Assembly (NCBI GenBank): GCA_013397435.1 | Contig: VZRG01000748.1 | Coordinates: 158,410 to 222,409 of the forward strand | DNA: 64,000 nt | Source: Erythrocercus mccallii | Taxonomy: Eukaryota; Chordata; Aves; Passeriformes; Dicruridae | Reading direction: 5' to 3' | Shown here: in pieces, positions 31,601-44,124 of the stretch | How the letters are laid out: each line of letters opens with the position of its first letter | How positions within the stretch are numbered: the first letter of the stretch is position 1 | Translations under genes and position numbers: made by a program | Notes under the pieces: generated by a model | The model's database searches: none | The model's input: the letters and a program-made list of their open reading frames with translations, nothing else | Told to the model about the DNA's origin: nothing

Positions 31601-34584
31601 AGAGACAAGCAAAAAACCTCTAGACCCTATAACTCCGAGGCTGGCCCAGTCTTCCATAAAATCTCAACAGGGGCAGGGCAAAGTGAATTTTTTCCCTGAC
31701 AAATGTTCGTTTGTGGTCAGCATCTCCATGCTCTGTACTACTTGCAGCTGGGCGGGGGATATTTTGCCCACAAAGTTTTCCTTAGGAGGCAAAGGCTCTC
31801 ACTTGAAAATAAGAGCAACAGAAGTGGCAGAAGATGCACTTCTGATGTGGGGAAGGAGCTAGATGCCCAGGTGATATTCATGCCATGTAATTTTTGGTGT
31901 CTAAGCACAGATAAAAACATAACATAAAAAATAGAGCTAGAATTACTTGTAGTCAAAGGAGAGACAGCTACTTTTACATTACAATTCTTTGATCTTTTTG
32001 AGATAGGTACGTGAGAATGAGATAAATCATGTCCTTCCTCTCCCATGGATATAAGGAGAGCCTGGCACAGTGGTAGGCAGTTTTTGTAAAAGAGAGAAAC
32101 TTGCTCTCCACACCTAGGGAGCTTTTGAAGGCTTCGGTTACCCATGTAAATGCACAACTGACCTGGCAATAAAAAACAGTGAGGACACCAGTGACACAAA
32201 CCCTGTGCTAAAGCCTATATATCTGGGAAGATGCTGTGCTTGCTGCAAGTGCAGGACCACTACCAACCCAGGGGAAGACAATGGGACTGCCTTGGCCTTC
32301 ACTCAAGAGATCAAGACTTTACTGAAAAACCCAAGTGCCCTCCTTGCATGGCCCCAGCAAAAGGACAGCTATGGAAAGCAGAGGATCACCACCCTGTAGA
32401 CAAAGCCCCAGAGCTTACAGCCCTCAGTGGAAGAGGCAAGAAACAAGCAGTTATCATTTCCTTTACAAGACAAATGTTTGTCTATCCTATCACTTAATGC
32501 GGCCTCTGTGCCAAGTAGGAGCTAACACTGCTCTGCCCAGCCCCATTTTCTCACTTCTCTGTTTTTCTGGGTCTGCTAGTCTTGGCCCAGGAAGGTCATG
32601 TCTGCTTCTGTAGCTGGGAATATGGCCCAACAGCACAGCCTGAGGGCAATTACAGCAAACACTTGCCTTTTCTCTGATTGCCAGCTAAGTGCAGGATAGG
32701 GGAGTTGTGCCACAAACCGTGCCCAAGAAGTACTTCACAGAAAAACTCAGAAGACACTCCTAAAAAAAATTATATCCTGTTTTGGAGGGACCCAAAGAGG
32801 TGTTTGTTTAACAGGCACCACACACAAGTGAACAGTGACAACTCAGGAGCCCCTGCCCTCCTCTACATAATGAATGAATTTTGCTGGTTTCCAGGGGGTA
32901 ATATTTGTTTCTGGATGTTCAGAATGTAATCCTGTTTGGGGAGAGGTACAGAGCAGCCTTATCCCCCTGGTGCTTCAGCATTGCTGTCTGAGGGAAGCCA
33001 GACTGCTCCACCTCTGGCATCTCCTCAGACATTGCTAACAAGAGCACAGTTAGCTCCAATTGCAGAAGGCCATTAGTTTTGTATGTGCATAAGCACATGT
33101 GCTGACCATGTGAAAAAGCTTACAGAGCTGGAAAACAATAATTTCCCTATTTGCATAAGTTTTTCTTCATCTTCAATGCAGACGTCAAAGCCTGGACGGT
33201 GACCACAAGCAAGAGAATCAAATCAGAATCTGGAGAGCTCTAGAGGTCCATTGGGTTTGAAGGAATATTTTACAGCTAGGCAAGGGGGTGTGTGTGCAAT
33301 CTTGTCTATCAGGAGGAAAGATACAAGCTATGTTTCTTTGCACAAAGGCACCCATGGGGATTGTTGTACAATTGTCTCCACAAATGGCACACATTGGACA
33401 ATTCTGGCCTTCACTAGTTCTATCAATAAACTTCAGTTCCACTTTTGTTCCCCTGGGCCTGAGAGTGTAGGACATACCAAAATGTCCCTTATGCACAGGA
33501 GAGGTTCAGGATGAAGCAGAAGAAGCAGTGGAAGAGCAGAGCTGGCAGAGAGTTGAGCCTATTTGAGCTCACAATAGCAAATGGATTTTGCTGGAACAGA
33601 TTGTGGGATATCCGAGAGAGAAATGGAACTGCTGTGCTCCCTGAAGAGCCTGTGCATGCAAAGATTGAACAAAGAGTTGCACAGTGGACCTGAGAGTCAG
33701 GCTCCTCTCATGCCAAGTGTTATAGCATTGAAGACATACCAGCACCATGCTACAAAGGCACAGCACTGAGGGCTGCATCCATCCAGAAAAGCAGAGAAAC
33801 CAGACCGTTATTGAGACTGGCCATTTTATGACTATTGCAAGTCCCTTTTCAAGTGGTTGTCCACTCAACACTAACAGGAACAGACACATTCCAAAACACA
33901 AAAAACCTGGATGCACTCAGTGAAATGAACCTATTACAGCAGTGAAGAGCAAGGGGATAGAAGGGCTCTGACAATGGCCAGGCACAGAGGGCATTGCATG
34001 TGCCACAAGGGTCTGGCAACCCAGAATATTTCACCTCTTCCCTTCTTCTTGCACAAACCTGACACCAACACAGCTTCTGTCCTCTTCCCCAGCCTCACCT
34101 CACACCTACCCCATCCTGGGATCTCCTGTGCCTGACACAGCTGATTACATGGTCTGAGACTTGTCATGGAAATCCACAAATCAAGAGAAAGGCTCCTAGG
34201 CTGTGCTGTGGCCAATGGACCATCTGCCTCTTTCAAGTTTCAGTTATTGCCTTCACAAGTCTAGGATGTGGTGGTGATTCTGACTGCTGGAGGAGTTGTT
34301 TGTCAGCTAGCTGGTGAAGAACTCTGCACGAGCTTAGCACAATAAACCTGCAACAAATCCCAGACTGGGGAAAGTGAAGGAGGATGCAGTTTTTCTCTTA
34401 GCTGTGGTTATGGGTTATGGGTTCAACTTTTTAATTGAAGGAAAATGTGGAATATCACCCTGCCAGGACCCTAAATTCTCTGTAGAAAAGATGAACACCT
34501 ATCAGAGGCCAGTTCTTGGCTATTGGCATGTGGCTTGACCACTGAGAAAACAGGATGCGACTTTTGGTAATACCCATATGAGCT
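25691..34584. other. Long gene-free interval
   Basis: Nearly 9 kb without a recognisable exon, RNA gene or well-defined transposon. A small inverted repeat lies at 26999-27022. AATAAACTTCAG near 33426 resembles an LTR or transcript-end signal but has no supporting structure. Open frames up to 189 codons (29679-30248, minus) and 153 codons (31738-32199, minus) lack domains, and neighbouring frames are open over the same bases. Confidence 0.45.
26999..27022. repeat. Short perfect inverted repeat
   Basis: Arms ATGATTTCA and TGAAATCAT separated by ATTAAC. It could form a small hairpin or a dimeric binding site; such repeats also occur by chance. Confidence 0.6.
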
Positions 34585-34982
34585 GAGAATGCGGTGGCGC
34601 AGCCCTCTTCTCCGGGTAATCCACCAGGTGACGCCGCGTGGCAGCCGCCGCACGGGCCCGGCTGGGCGAGGCCCCGCTGCCCCTGGGCGGCCGGGCTGGG
34701 CCAGGCCGGGCCTGCAGGTGCCGCTGCCCCCCCGTGGGGGAGCTGCCCGGCCATGTCTGGGGCCTATCACAGCGGGGCAGGGAAGGAAAAGCCCCGGCAG
34801 ATGCCCGTGTCGCCGGCCGAGGCTGGGGGTGGGGGCGTGTCCTCCTCCCCCGCTCCTGTCTCAGGGAGCAGCTCTGAGACCCACGCCATGAGACCGAGGG
34901 GTGGAAAAGAAGGCATCCACCAGCCTTCCCCACTGTCATGGCTTGGAGAACTTTGCAGCTCCCGCTGGCAGAGACCACGTGA
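34585..34982. other. GC- and CpG-rich island truncated by the assembly gap
   Basis: About 400 bp of very GC-rich sequence with dense CpG, including GCCGCCGCACGGGCCCGG-type runs, starting abruptly after AT-balanced DNA. It stops at the run of N. It could be a CpG-island promoter with its first exon in the gap, or a GC-rich LTR. Frames are open on both strands, as expected from composition, and show no recognisable protein. Confidence 0.5.
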
Positions 34983-35502
34983 NNNNNNNNNNNNNNNNNN
35001 NNNNNNNNNNNNNNNNNNNNNNNNNNNNNNNNNNNNNNNNNNNNNNNNNNNNNNNNNNNNNNNNNNNNNNNNNNNNNNNNNNNNNNNNNNNNNNNNNNNN
35101 NNNNNNNNNNNNNNNNNNNNNNNNNNNNNNNNNNNNNNNNNNNNNNNNNNNNNNNNNNNNNNNNNNNNNNNNNNNNNNNNNNNNNNNNNNNNNNNNNNNN
35201 NNNNNNNNNNNNNNNNNNNNNNNNNNNNNNNNNNNNNNNNNNNNNNNNNNNNNNNNNNNNNNNNNNNNNNNNNNNNNNNNNNNNNNNNNNNNNNNNNNNN
35301 NNNNNNNNNNNNNNNNNNNNNNNNNNNNNNNNNNNNNNNNNNNNNNNNNNNNNNNNNNNNNNNNNNNNNNNNNNNNNNNNNNNNNNNNNNNNNNNNNNNN
35401 NNNNNNNNNNNNNNNNNNNNNNNNNNNNNNNNNNNNNNNNNNNNNNNNNNNNNNNNNNNNNNNNNNNNNNNNNNNNNNNNNNNNNNNNNNNNNNNNNNNN
35501 NN
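34983..35502. other. Assembly gap (520 N)
   Basis: Unknown bases. The gap lies between a GC-rich island and a truncated LTR, both of which are difficult to assemble. About 410 bp of the LTR at 35503-35775 should be inside it. Apparent open frames crossing it are artefacts. Confidence 0.99.
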
Positions 35503-35775
35503 CAGCTGTCAATCCTTAAGAAAGTTTCTATCTTTTGTCCTCCAGGTCGGCTATCAATTCACACCTCTTTCCAAAGAGGCAGCTGTAACCTGTCCAACCA
35601 GTTTCTGGTGATTGTTTCTTATCAGTGCTGCCGGTGAGCCGCACCTAAGCCATCTCCGAGCTGCTGAGTTCTACTGAAAATAAACTTTTACAAAAAGCTA
35701 CATTTTCTACAATCAAACTAAATATTACTATAAAAATAACATAACATGAATTACACTATAAACTCACTTATAACA
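35503..35775 (-). mobile_element. 5' part of a minus-strand LTR, rest in the gap
   Basis: On the minus strand it begins TGTTATAAGTGAGTTTATAG at 35775 and follows the plus-strand LTR at 50749 closely: TTTGTAAAAGTTT, the AGCTCGGAGATGGCTTAGGT segment and AAACTGGTTGGACAGGTTAC are all shared. The comparison shows that the remaining roughly 410 bp, including TATA box and poly(A) signal, fall in the gap. The flank after it is GTGAG; its partner cannot be seen. Confidence 0.9.
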
Positions 35776-36350
35776 GTGAGGACAGACAAAATGATTGAAT
35801 TATAAGGAGACAGCATGAAAGTGAAGTCAGTGAAGAGAGAGTGAAAAAACTATTTGGGGCAAAGGAAAAGGAGTGGCCTAATTTGGCTGGACATTTCTAG
35901 TAAACTGTGGAGAATGGATTATTTTTTCCTGTAACATAGAGGCTGTGCTATAGACGATATTAACAATTTAGGTAATTTGTGTTAAGATGTTAAAGAAATG
36001 TTATTGAAATGATTGCAAATATCTAGAAACTATTGAGCAATAGCCAGCAGTTGCAGAAACCACAGAAAGAGAGGGGCTGAAGAGTGCCCAACCTTCGTGC
36101 AAGATAATATAGTGTAACTTCGTATGATAAGGTATGATAGAGGGGAAGAAAGGGGGGATATGGTGAAACTTGTGATTGCAGTGGAAAGTCCCCATGGACG
36201 TGCTGTGAGGAAGAAGAGAGAGTTCATCCACTGACCACCATGAGAGGGCAGAATACCCCAGACCCCTGAAGTCAACAGATTCGACCATGACCAAATATGG
36301 AAAGACATGTACTGGGGAGGGACTAAGGGGAGTGTGTAAACCCAAGAAAC

Positions 36351-36357
36351 TATAAAA
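36351..36357 (+). promoter_or_regulatory. TATA box of the 35874-36512 LTR
   Basis: TATAAAA in AAACTATAAAATGGG, 111 bp before the AATAAA signal. Confidence 0.6.
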
Positions 36358-36461
36358 TGGGAAATTATGAAAAGAACTATCGAGAGCTGTGCACGGAGCA
36401 TAAGTGGATACTTGCACTCTCCGGCTCTCCCTGCGTGCTGCTCATCCTGACTTCTTGCTTT

Positions 36462-36467
36462 AATAAA
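36462..36467 (+). terminator. Polyadenylation signal of the 35874-36512 LTR
   Basis: AATAAA in GCTTTAATAAATTTTTT, followed by the short U5-like end. Confidence 0.6.
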
Positions 36468-36512
36468 TTTTTTATCTAATTGGCAATCAATTGTTGAGTC
36501 CTATTTTTATCA

Positions 36513-37090
36513 CTTTTTGGGGGGGATGTAAAGTTGTAGTTAAAAGTGATATGAAGCTTTTTACTCCTAAGGAAAAGGAGATGTTTAGTTTCGAGATGAA
36601 GATGATTTTGGGAAACAGGAGAAGAGAATCTTTGTTTTATACTAGAGAAGGCATTCTTAAACAGTACCCCTAATAAGCAGATATGGCCTATATACAGTAT
36701 TGGGAAAGCTGCTAATAGGTAGAATTTCACAATTTGCAGAAGTTCCTTTTAGGTCACTGCAGATGTGTGGCATGGAAGCCACCAGAGGACTGTTCTTCTT
36801 GTGACGATGTCTCTATAGAACTCAGAGAGACCCCTCTCCTAAAATAACTGATGAAGTCTTATTTTTTAAATGGTAAAACTGACTGAAATTATAGGTTTTG
36901 TCTTTTTATGTTGTGTACAGGAAAGTGAGTGCTTGTGGGGGGAGGCAAGGATGTTTTGAAAGTTTCATTTGTTTTTTTTCTTTTCTTATTTTCTTCTTCT
37001 TAATGTGTATGAATAAACTATCTTTTGTAATTTTAAGGTAATCCTGTTTTGCTTTTTGCGTTCTAATCATACCTAAAAATAGCAAACACA
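36513..37090 (+). mobile_element. LTR-like or retroviral remnant after the LTR
   Basis: Begins with TTTTTGGGGGGGATG just after the LTR end and finishes CTAAAAATAGCAAACACA, with AATAAA at 37012-37017. The tail resembles another LTR's R-U5. A short plus frame (36491-36673, 60 codons, lysine- and methionine-rich) crosses from the LTR into it, but I do not recognise it as gag or any other viral protein. It may be degenerate internal sequence plus a second LTR end. Confidence 0.35.
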
Positions 37091-37679
37091 GAAACCATCA
37101 CAGCTATAGACACCCCAAAGTTGTCATGTACTATTGTTCTGGCCTCAAAAACATATGGCAAGAGCTTCATCTGTGTGGGTCCTGGTCAGACCTTGACATG
37201 CTCTGGTAAAAGTTTTACTCTGAAAGTATGGTTTTGTTTTATTTTTCTGTTTTTCGAGTGGGCAATGAAATTGCAAAATGTGAAGAAAGAGTGGTAAAAC
37301 ATGTTCAGAAAGAGCAGTACAAGCACTGCATGTATCCCAGGAGCACTAGGGGAGAAGAGAGCAAAATGCGACACATCATCTCATCCATCAAGATCCAGTG
37401 CGCTGTCCCTCCAGTGCCAGCACTGATCATAAAATCCACTTTCCCTCCAAAAAGCAGCCTAATTGATGCACTGGAGTGTAAGCACATTATCATGATGGAA
37501 GCACTGTGGGTCTATGTGTGTACAGGCAGGAAGGTGGTCCTGTGGAAATGGGGGCAAGTGGTGGTGGGCAGTGGGCAGGGATCAGTGTCCTCCAGCAGGG
37601 CACTGGAGGGGAGCAGGGGTCAGGGGTGTTGGCACAGGAGCTGTAGAGAGAGGCATCTGCAAGGTACTGCGCAACTCAC

Positions 37680-37705
37680 TGAGCACTCAAGTTTTTGAGT
37701 GCTCA
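37680..37705. repeat. Perfect hairpin-forming inverted repeat
   Basis: Eleven-base arms TGAGCACTCAA and TTGAGTGCTCA with the 4-base loop GTTT. There is no T-run terminator context and no flanking transposon ends. Confidence 0.8.
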
Positions 37706-37986
37706 ACAGCAACAGTATTTGATAGGAGCTGTTATTTAAACAATCCAGTTGTTAATAAGTGGAACCTTTTAGTCCTAATTGATGAAGAACCACAAGCCTG
37801 CTAGCCTCCCAGAGCTCTTCAATTTTAGATACTTCCCCAGAACTGCTGGGAATAACTAAGCTGGTTCATGAGCTGCCACAAAGCTGCTCATGTCCATCAC
37901 TTCATACAGCTCTGACAGTGCCCTGGTTTGTCATGATTGGACCTTCCTTTGTATACTCTGCTGAGGCAGATACACCTACAGCCAGT

Positions 37987-38030
37987 GAACTCTGAAGAAT
38001 AAGGCTCTGAACTCTGAAGAATAAGGGCTT
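37987..38030 (+). repeat. 22-bp tandem duplication
   Basis: Two adjacent copies beginning GAACTCTGAAGAATAAGG, differing by two or three bases at their ends. Confidence 0.9.
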
Positions 38031-38579
38031 TTTGTGCAGCTGTTTGCACCAATTCTGTACTCTGTCTACTGCAGGCTTCCACCCCACCTCCCACTCATTA
38101 GCTCACTGGCTCTGATGGAGCCTGTCTGACTAATACAGACTTTGTAGCCAGACCACCCTCAAGTGTTTCCAGGTTTTATCCTGTATCTCCCATAATTTCA
38201 TTAATCTTTTCCCATGTGTGGAGTGCTGGACAAGCCCAGAGATGCTTTGTTTCCATACCCAAGCTGAGCCAGGTCAGCATGGTCAGAGCCCAGGTACTTA
38301 CTGCCTGTAGCCAGGCTAAGGATTTTTATTTCCTTGATTTTTCTCTCTGCTGTAAGATACCATCACTGTAAACTACCTTCCTGTGTGTAGCCATGAAAGC
38401 ATGCAGACAGGGAGCACTGAGGGTTGTGAGTGAACCTTTCCCACCTTGCAATATATTTGATGTGTTAGCACACAGTTAGGTATGGGAATTCATCTAAGAG
38501 GCACCATCATCTTCTGAAGGCTCTGAAATACTCTGGTTCACCATTTGGAAAACCTCTAGCTCTGCCAAATTAAACATTC

Positions 38580-38628
38580 AGAATGTTAAGGTCCTTTCCA
38601 ACCCAAACCATTCTGCGATTCTGTGAAA
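38580..38628 (+). mobile_element. CR1 LINE 3' tail fragment
   Basis: TTAAGGTCCTTTCCAACCC, AAACCATTCTGCGATTCTGTG: the last 45-50 bp of the CR1 consensus including its short 3' repeat unit. Heavily truncated and inactive. Confidence 0.9.
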
Positions 38629-41600
38629 ATAGCTAAGGGATATCTACCCTTTGGATACCAAAAGAAAAAGAAAACAAAACAACAAAACAAGATAGCTAGC
38701 CTCAATACAGCTGCTGGACTCAAAGGCAAGAGGCTGGAAGCCAAGGTGAGGGGCAATGCAGTAGCCAATTGCTTTTCTAAACAAATATTTACCATGCCCG
38801 AGTCCCATCCATGGATTTATCCAGTTGGGTGCACTCCTGCCAAACAACAAGAGCCTCACGAATCAGTTTTTTAACAGAAACACAGTGTCAAAAATTCTTC
38901 ATGAAGCCCCAAATCCTGCACATTCTCAGAGAGTCTACAATGCAAGCAAAGTCTCAAGGGTGGAAATCATCTCATGGTTTTAAATCCATTACTTGGACCC
39001 TCCTCGTTCTTCATAAGGAATTAAGTTTCTTGTTTTCTGTGTGCCTTCGCTTTCAGACCTCTCATTTGTAACCCATGAAGATGAAAGAAGGATTTAGAGG
39101 GAAGAGGGAATTCTGAGGTGGTAAAACAGAGTCTGAGCTGCTTCTCCACTGGCAGTCTATTAATTCAGTTGCCAGTATCTTGCGAGGACTTCAGCTGTCT
39201 GCTCCTGAAGCCACCTAGACATTAATAAGCACTGTGGGGAAGAGAATGCTACTTATTCATGCTTTATTAGCATTTCTAGACTCAAAAGTAAGCCACACTC
39301 TGGGTAGGAGCCACAATGCCTCTTCCAGAGCAATCTCCATGGATATGAGCTGCCAGCCCAGCCCAAGTGGCCAGACACCCAAGGTACAGGCAGTTAAAGG
39401 CTGGCAAGAGACATTCTTCAAGCCACTTTGTGCAAGGGCTGAGCTCTGCAGGTCACAGTTGATGCGTGTGTGGAAGGCAGAGGGATCCTGCGTGCTGGTG
39501 GTCACCTCTGTTCCTGCTCCTCAGAGCTGATGAGACAAACTCATCTCTGAGATATTTAAAGGGCACATGGGTACACACATGACACTCTGCTAGTGTCAGA
39601 CCTTTTTCTCCACAGCCACAACTGGTTTACCTCTTCCAGTCTGTTCAGAACTCTTCAGTAAAGCTTTTATCTCTCCTACAGGCCCTTTCCTCCTGGGTTT
39701 GAGCTCTCTTTCCTGACTTTCAAGCTTTTCTTTATGTGAGAACTGTTCAGCATAACTATTCTGCCATGGACAGTGGGGGTGTTAGTGGTTTCAACAGACT
39801 TAATCAATCACTACAGTATTCAGGGCAGACTGTAATAATACTTTTGCATATTTTCATGCCAGGGCCTTCCTATTGTTTCCATATGCAAGGAGTATGCTAT
39901 AACATGCTCTTATTGGCATAGTGGGAGAGCATACTGAATGAAATCCACACTGCCCCTCCCATCCTCTGTGGTTTACATCTTGGGTCTGGCTGCAGTGTGC
40001 TGTTCCAGTTCCCCTCACATCTGTAGGCCAAGGGAATACCAGGCTGGAAAGCACAGTGATACATCTTCTATAAATAGGCTTCCTCCAGCATAATGTCCAT
40101 CAGGTTTGGTTTCTCCACATCTGCTTCTTCCTAACCAGGAATCAGCCTTTATAACAAGCAATTTTGAAAAATGAAAAACAGAATACATAAAAAAATCCAC
40201 AACATGGAAGCCCTATGTAACATGTTTTGTTTTTAATGAGGAAGCCTTTGAGGCAGCTTTGAAGCTGTGCCAGAAGAATGTGTACTGAAGTTCTTTGCCC
40301 TTGGGCTGTCACCTTATCAAACCTCCAGAGAAAGCAGGAAAAATTGCATTGGGGCTCAGAGGGGACACTGTACAGAAAACCTTGGGTGCTGCAGCAGGCA
40401 GGAGACTAGGGTCACAGTTATAGATCTGCCTTACATGGCTCTTCCACAGCTTAGTCTCTTGAATATTTGCCTCATACTTAGAGCTGTGGGGTTATTCTAC
40501 AGCAGCAGCAGCAGAGTAAAATGGGTGAAGGAAAGTCCAGCTCTCCAGATTGTGTGGGCGAGGGAGGGCTGCAAAAACCACTAGATCGTACCTGAAGAAG
40601 TATGAAGATATCCATCCTCAAAAGCCTTTTGTTCAAAGAACTCTGTTGATGAAGACAGACCGCACAGGCACTGTGATGGCAGCAGAGGGCTGGCGGTACT
40701 GCAGTAGGGTGGCTAGGGAAGCCCCAGCATTGTGGTGTTTGGGTAAAGGCTCTAGAAGTGTCTGACCACTATATACACTTTGCTCTTCAGCCCCTACACA
40801 GATGGTTCACCCTGCCCAGAATTGTCACTGTTCACCTTGCAAGCATATTCCCCTTCCTGCCAAGAGATCATATATTTTTCCTCCTTCTTAACACATGACC
40901 TCTCTTTTTTTGTTGTGTATGGGATGGGAGTTTGTCCCTTTTTTCTTTTTCACCACAACAGCAAAATTTCTTCCTGCAAGCAGCACTGACCTGCTCAGCA
41001 GGACCTGTCCTCCCTTGCAGGGATGAGGCAACCATGTTATGAAGAGAACCAGAGACTGAAGTGGACTTCATGTTTCTGCAATCAGTCCAGCCTTAATAAG
41101 AGCCTCTGCAGCCCCACACCACCTCCACCAGTACTGAGCCCATGCTGTCACATGCCAGCATATATAATAATACAAGGAAGCAGGTCACCTAGGGACTTGG
41201 TTCTTTTGAGGCTGCATTTGTTCTCACACAGTTCACCTTGCTTAGGGATCAGCTGCCCTGGTGCCTCAAGCCTCTGGCACTTGCTCACACTGCTGCTGAT
41301 AGAGCTGAGCACAGTCACACAGCACAGGAGCCATGTCCCAAACTTGTTCACATCACTGCGGTATGCAAAGCTGCAGACAGCAGAGCTGCCCTTACTCGAT
41401 GCTTTGCGGCTGTGAAATCTACCAGCAGAGGTCTGCGTTATGTCGCAGCTACAGCAGCCTTTTTGGCAAGCAGATAATTAGATCCCATATTCTCTATCTC
41501 TGGGTCCTGCAGCCAGCTGAAGATACAGCCCACAAACTACTCTGAGGACCTACAGAAAGGGGAAACACACTCATGTCTGAGGAGGATGTGGGTCCATGTG

Positions 41601-44124
41601 GGTACTGAAGGGCTCTGAAGTTGGCAAGGTCACCTGTGGCCAGGAAAGGGCTGTGCTTTTGGATGGTTTGAACTCTGTGGGGGTGGTGCTTTGGCAGCAG
41701 TGATAGCAGTGTGTCAGCTGGGTGCAGAGCCAGGTCAGAGCCTGTGAGGCACACAGCAAGGCAAAAGGAGAAAGAATTGAAGCATGCACGTGGGCAGTTC
41801 CTGATGTTTGTGATGTAATAGAGAGGGAAGAGAAAAGGTGTAGAGGCTGTCGGGGTGGGTCCAGCTCTCAACATAGCCAGTCATTCACTGTGCTCCACAA
41901 GCCACACAGCAGAGCTTTATTTTGACCTGGGAAGAGAGTGGTGAGTGATTCCCCATGCCCAGACAGCTTTTGGGAGAGAGAGAGGTAGGTCTCTGTCTTC
42001 TGCCCCTGTCACAAACATTAATTTCCTTAAAAAAAGAGTTAGACACAGAGATTTATAATGATCTTGTGCCTTGAAAATTTGCAATTGTGTTTCAGGTGAC
42101 TGAAACTCACGACAGTCAGCAAGCATGTCAGTGATATGAGACTGTGGACTGTAGCATAAAATAAAAGAAATTCATGCTCAGCAAGGGATATGTGAAGCTG
42201 CCAAAAGATGGAACTAATCTCTGTTCTTTCAAATGCAGTTTACATATTTGTATTTCCAATTCCCATCACACAACAGGGACTATTTCAACATGTGCAGACT
42301 GTGACACAGAGGAGCTCTCATTATTGCAGTGCCACATGGAGGACAGGTCACATAAAATTCTCATCCTAGGAAAAAGAACCGGTGGAGGAGATGGTGTAAA
42401 CCTCTGGCAACTAAGGGATCACAGTGTCTTTGTGCCACTGTGCAGAGGACACCACATATTACAGCCTACTGCAACCCTCTATCGCATGAAGGCCATTCTA
42501 AAGGGTCCTTGCATTTGGTCCTTGCAGTGTTGGTCACGATAGCAAAGTTGTCCCATTTCCAGTTTCAATTTGTGTCATGGAGATGATGTGTACAACTGCA
42601 CAGACAGAGGTGAGATCTGGCAGGTTGAGAGGCAGTGGAGGCCTGCAATACTGATCTTGCCTAAGAATGCACAGACACTGAAAAACACTGCAAGCTAGAT
42701 ATCACTGCCAGGGTGTGCATGTCAGTAGGATTGCCATTCAGCAGTGTGTGCAGACAGCAAGGCAAAAGTTGTTAGAGGATTTTCTGCTCTGGATGAAAAT
42801 GCTACTTGGGAAAGGTGCCCTGTTTCTGCCATAAACTAGCTAGCAGACTGCAATGTTGATGCTCCCATTAGAGAATGCAGTAGGAAAATAAAACAGTATT
42901 ATACAAATCTGAAGTATTTTAAAATTTTAAAAAGTGGGCTATCTGAAATATAATTAATGCTGAAATATAATAACATAATAGCAGAAGGGGACTTGACCTC
43001 TTGACCTTGGAATCACCATGAGTGCTTGTAATGGCAGTGAGGACTATGCTTCAGATGGGCAGAATCAGATGACTGCCAGGCCTGAGCTGGCTTGCTTTTT
43101 AACATGAACTCTCAGCTGAGATGTGTCTGTAGCAGTGGCCACAACAGCACAGCACTTGTGAAAAATATATGTTTTAGCACTCTAGCTGACAACTGCTTAA
43201 GATTATTTACTGCCCAGACTGAAGCACAAGCTAACACTGCAGGAACAAATACACACCTAATTGAAAAAGCTGTGGTAAATAGGGCAGGGACACAGCAGTG
43301 GCTAGACTGCCTTGCACTAAAACAGAGACAACCTCAACACAGCAGAACAGCATCCAGGCACAATGGTTCTGCAACATACATGTTAGAAAACCATTGGAGA
43401 GAAATGTTATCAGCAGAAAGAAATGTAAAATGAGTTAACTAAATGTCTCTGAAGGACAAAGCCCTGCTGATGATTCAAATAGCTGTTTTGAAACCAGCCT
43501 TTACCACAAACTGGTTTGTGATTGACAGAAAGAAAGGAACAAAGAAGGAAAGGAAACATGACAGATCAAGCCAAGCATATCTGCATCACAGCAAGCACTT
43601 CTTTTGATAAAAATAATTTTCTGAAATGGCTTCCCAGGGGGTCCATGGAGCAAAACTAAGCCTAAGATCTTTGCTTTTACCAAGACAAATTGTAGAAGTA
43701 GAGTTTGTAGTAGGCAACCTCACCTGGTAGTTTACAGAATGAGTTGCCAGTGAAGATGTTACTGCTTGACCTGGGATTTTATGCAGAGAAACAGAGCTCC
43801 CTTTGGCACTCACCAAAAGGATTATGGCTGTGTTTTCTTAAAATTCCTTTTTTCATTTTTTTTCCTCATCAACAGAACTTCATGCATTTTTCTCTACTGC
43901 ATGCCAAGATAAGACTATTTAATGGAGCATAAACAAACAAATGAATAAGATGATTTAAAAAGAACTGCTGTGAAAAAAAAGCAGTTAAAAGTCCTAGAAA
44001 GATGTTAGTAACAGGGAAAAAATCTGCTAAATTGCAGGACTTTAAATAATGGGTTAAGTAATACTTACAGAAGGTCTTTCTGCTTTGTTGCAGCTGAGTT
44101 GCTGCAACTGAACGCCTCATAAAA
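38629..44124. other. Long gene-free interval
   Basis: About 5.5 kb. It contains a short (CAG)5 run near 40499-40514 and otherwise no recognisable repeat, exon or RNA gene. Open frames up to 130 codons (41023-41415, plus) overlap others on both strands and show no domain. Confidence 0.45.

Larger units (their letters stand above)
35874..36512 (+). mobile_element. Probable LTR with upstream purine tract
   Basis: TATAAAA at 36351 and AATAAA at 36462 lie about 110 bp apart, and the segment ends CCTATTTTTATCA. A purine run AAAGGAAAAGGAG (35861-35873) directly precedes TGGCCTAATTTGG, as a polypurine tract precedes a 3' LTR. If the start is right, the LTR is 639 bp and the sequence just left of it is a remnant of internal retroviral DNA. 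No target duplication was identified. Confidence 0.55.
37091..38579. other. Gene-free interval
   Basis: No exon or RNA gene is seen. A plus frame of 156 codons (37228-37698) ends at the hairpin described next and has no recognisable domain; frames on the other strand are also open. Confidence 0.4.

Noticed and set aside
34406..34423. Interstitial telomere-like sequence
   Set aside because: Only two GGTTAT-like units occur and they do not match TTAGGG. This is chance similarity.
34520..35637. Very long open frames (330 and 347 codons) across the N run
   Set aside because: More than half of each frame is unknown bases and the remainder is GC-rich DNA or LTR. The length is an artefact of the gap.
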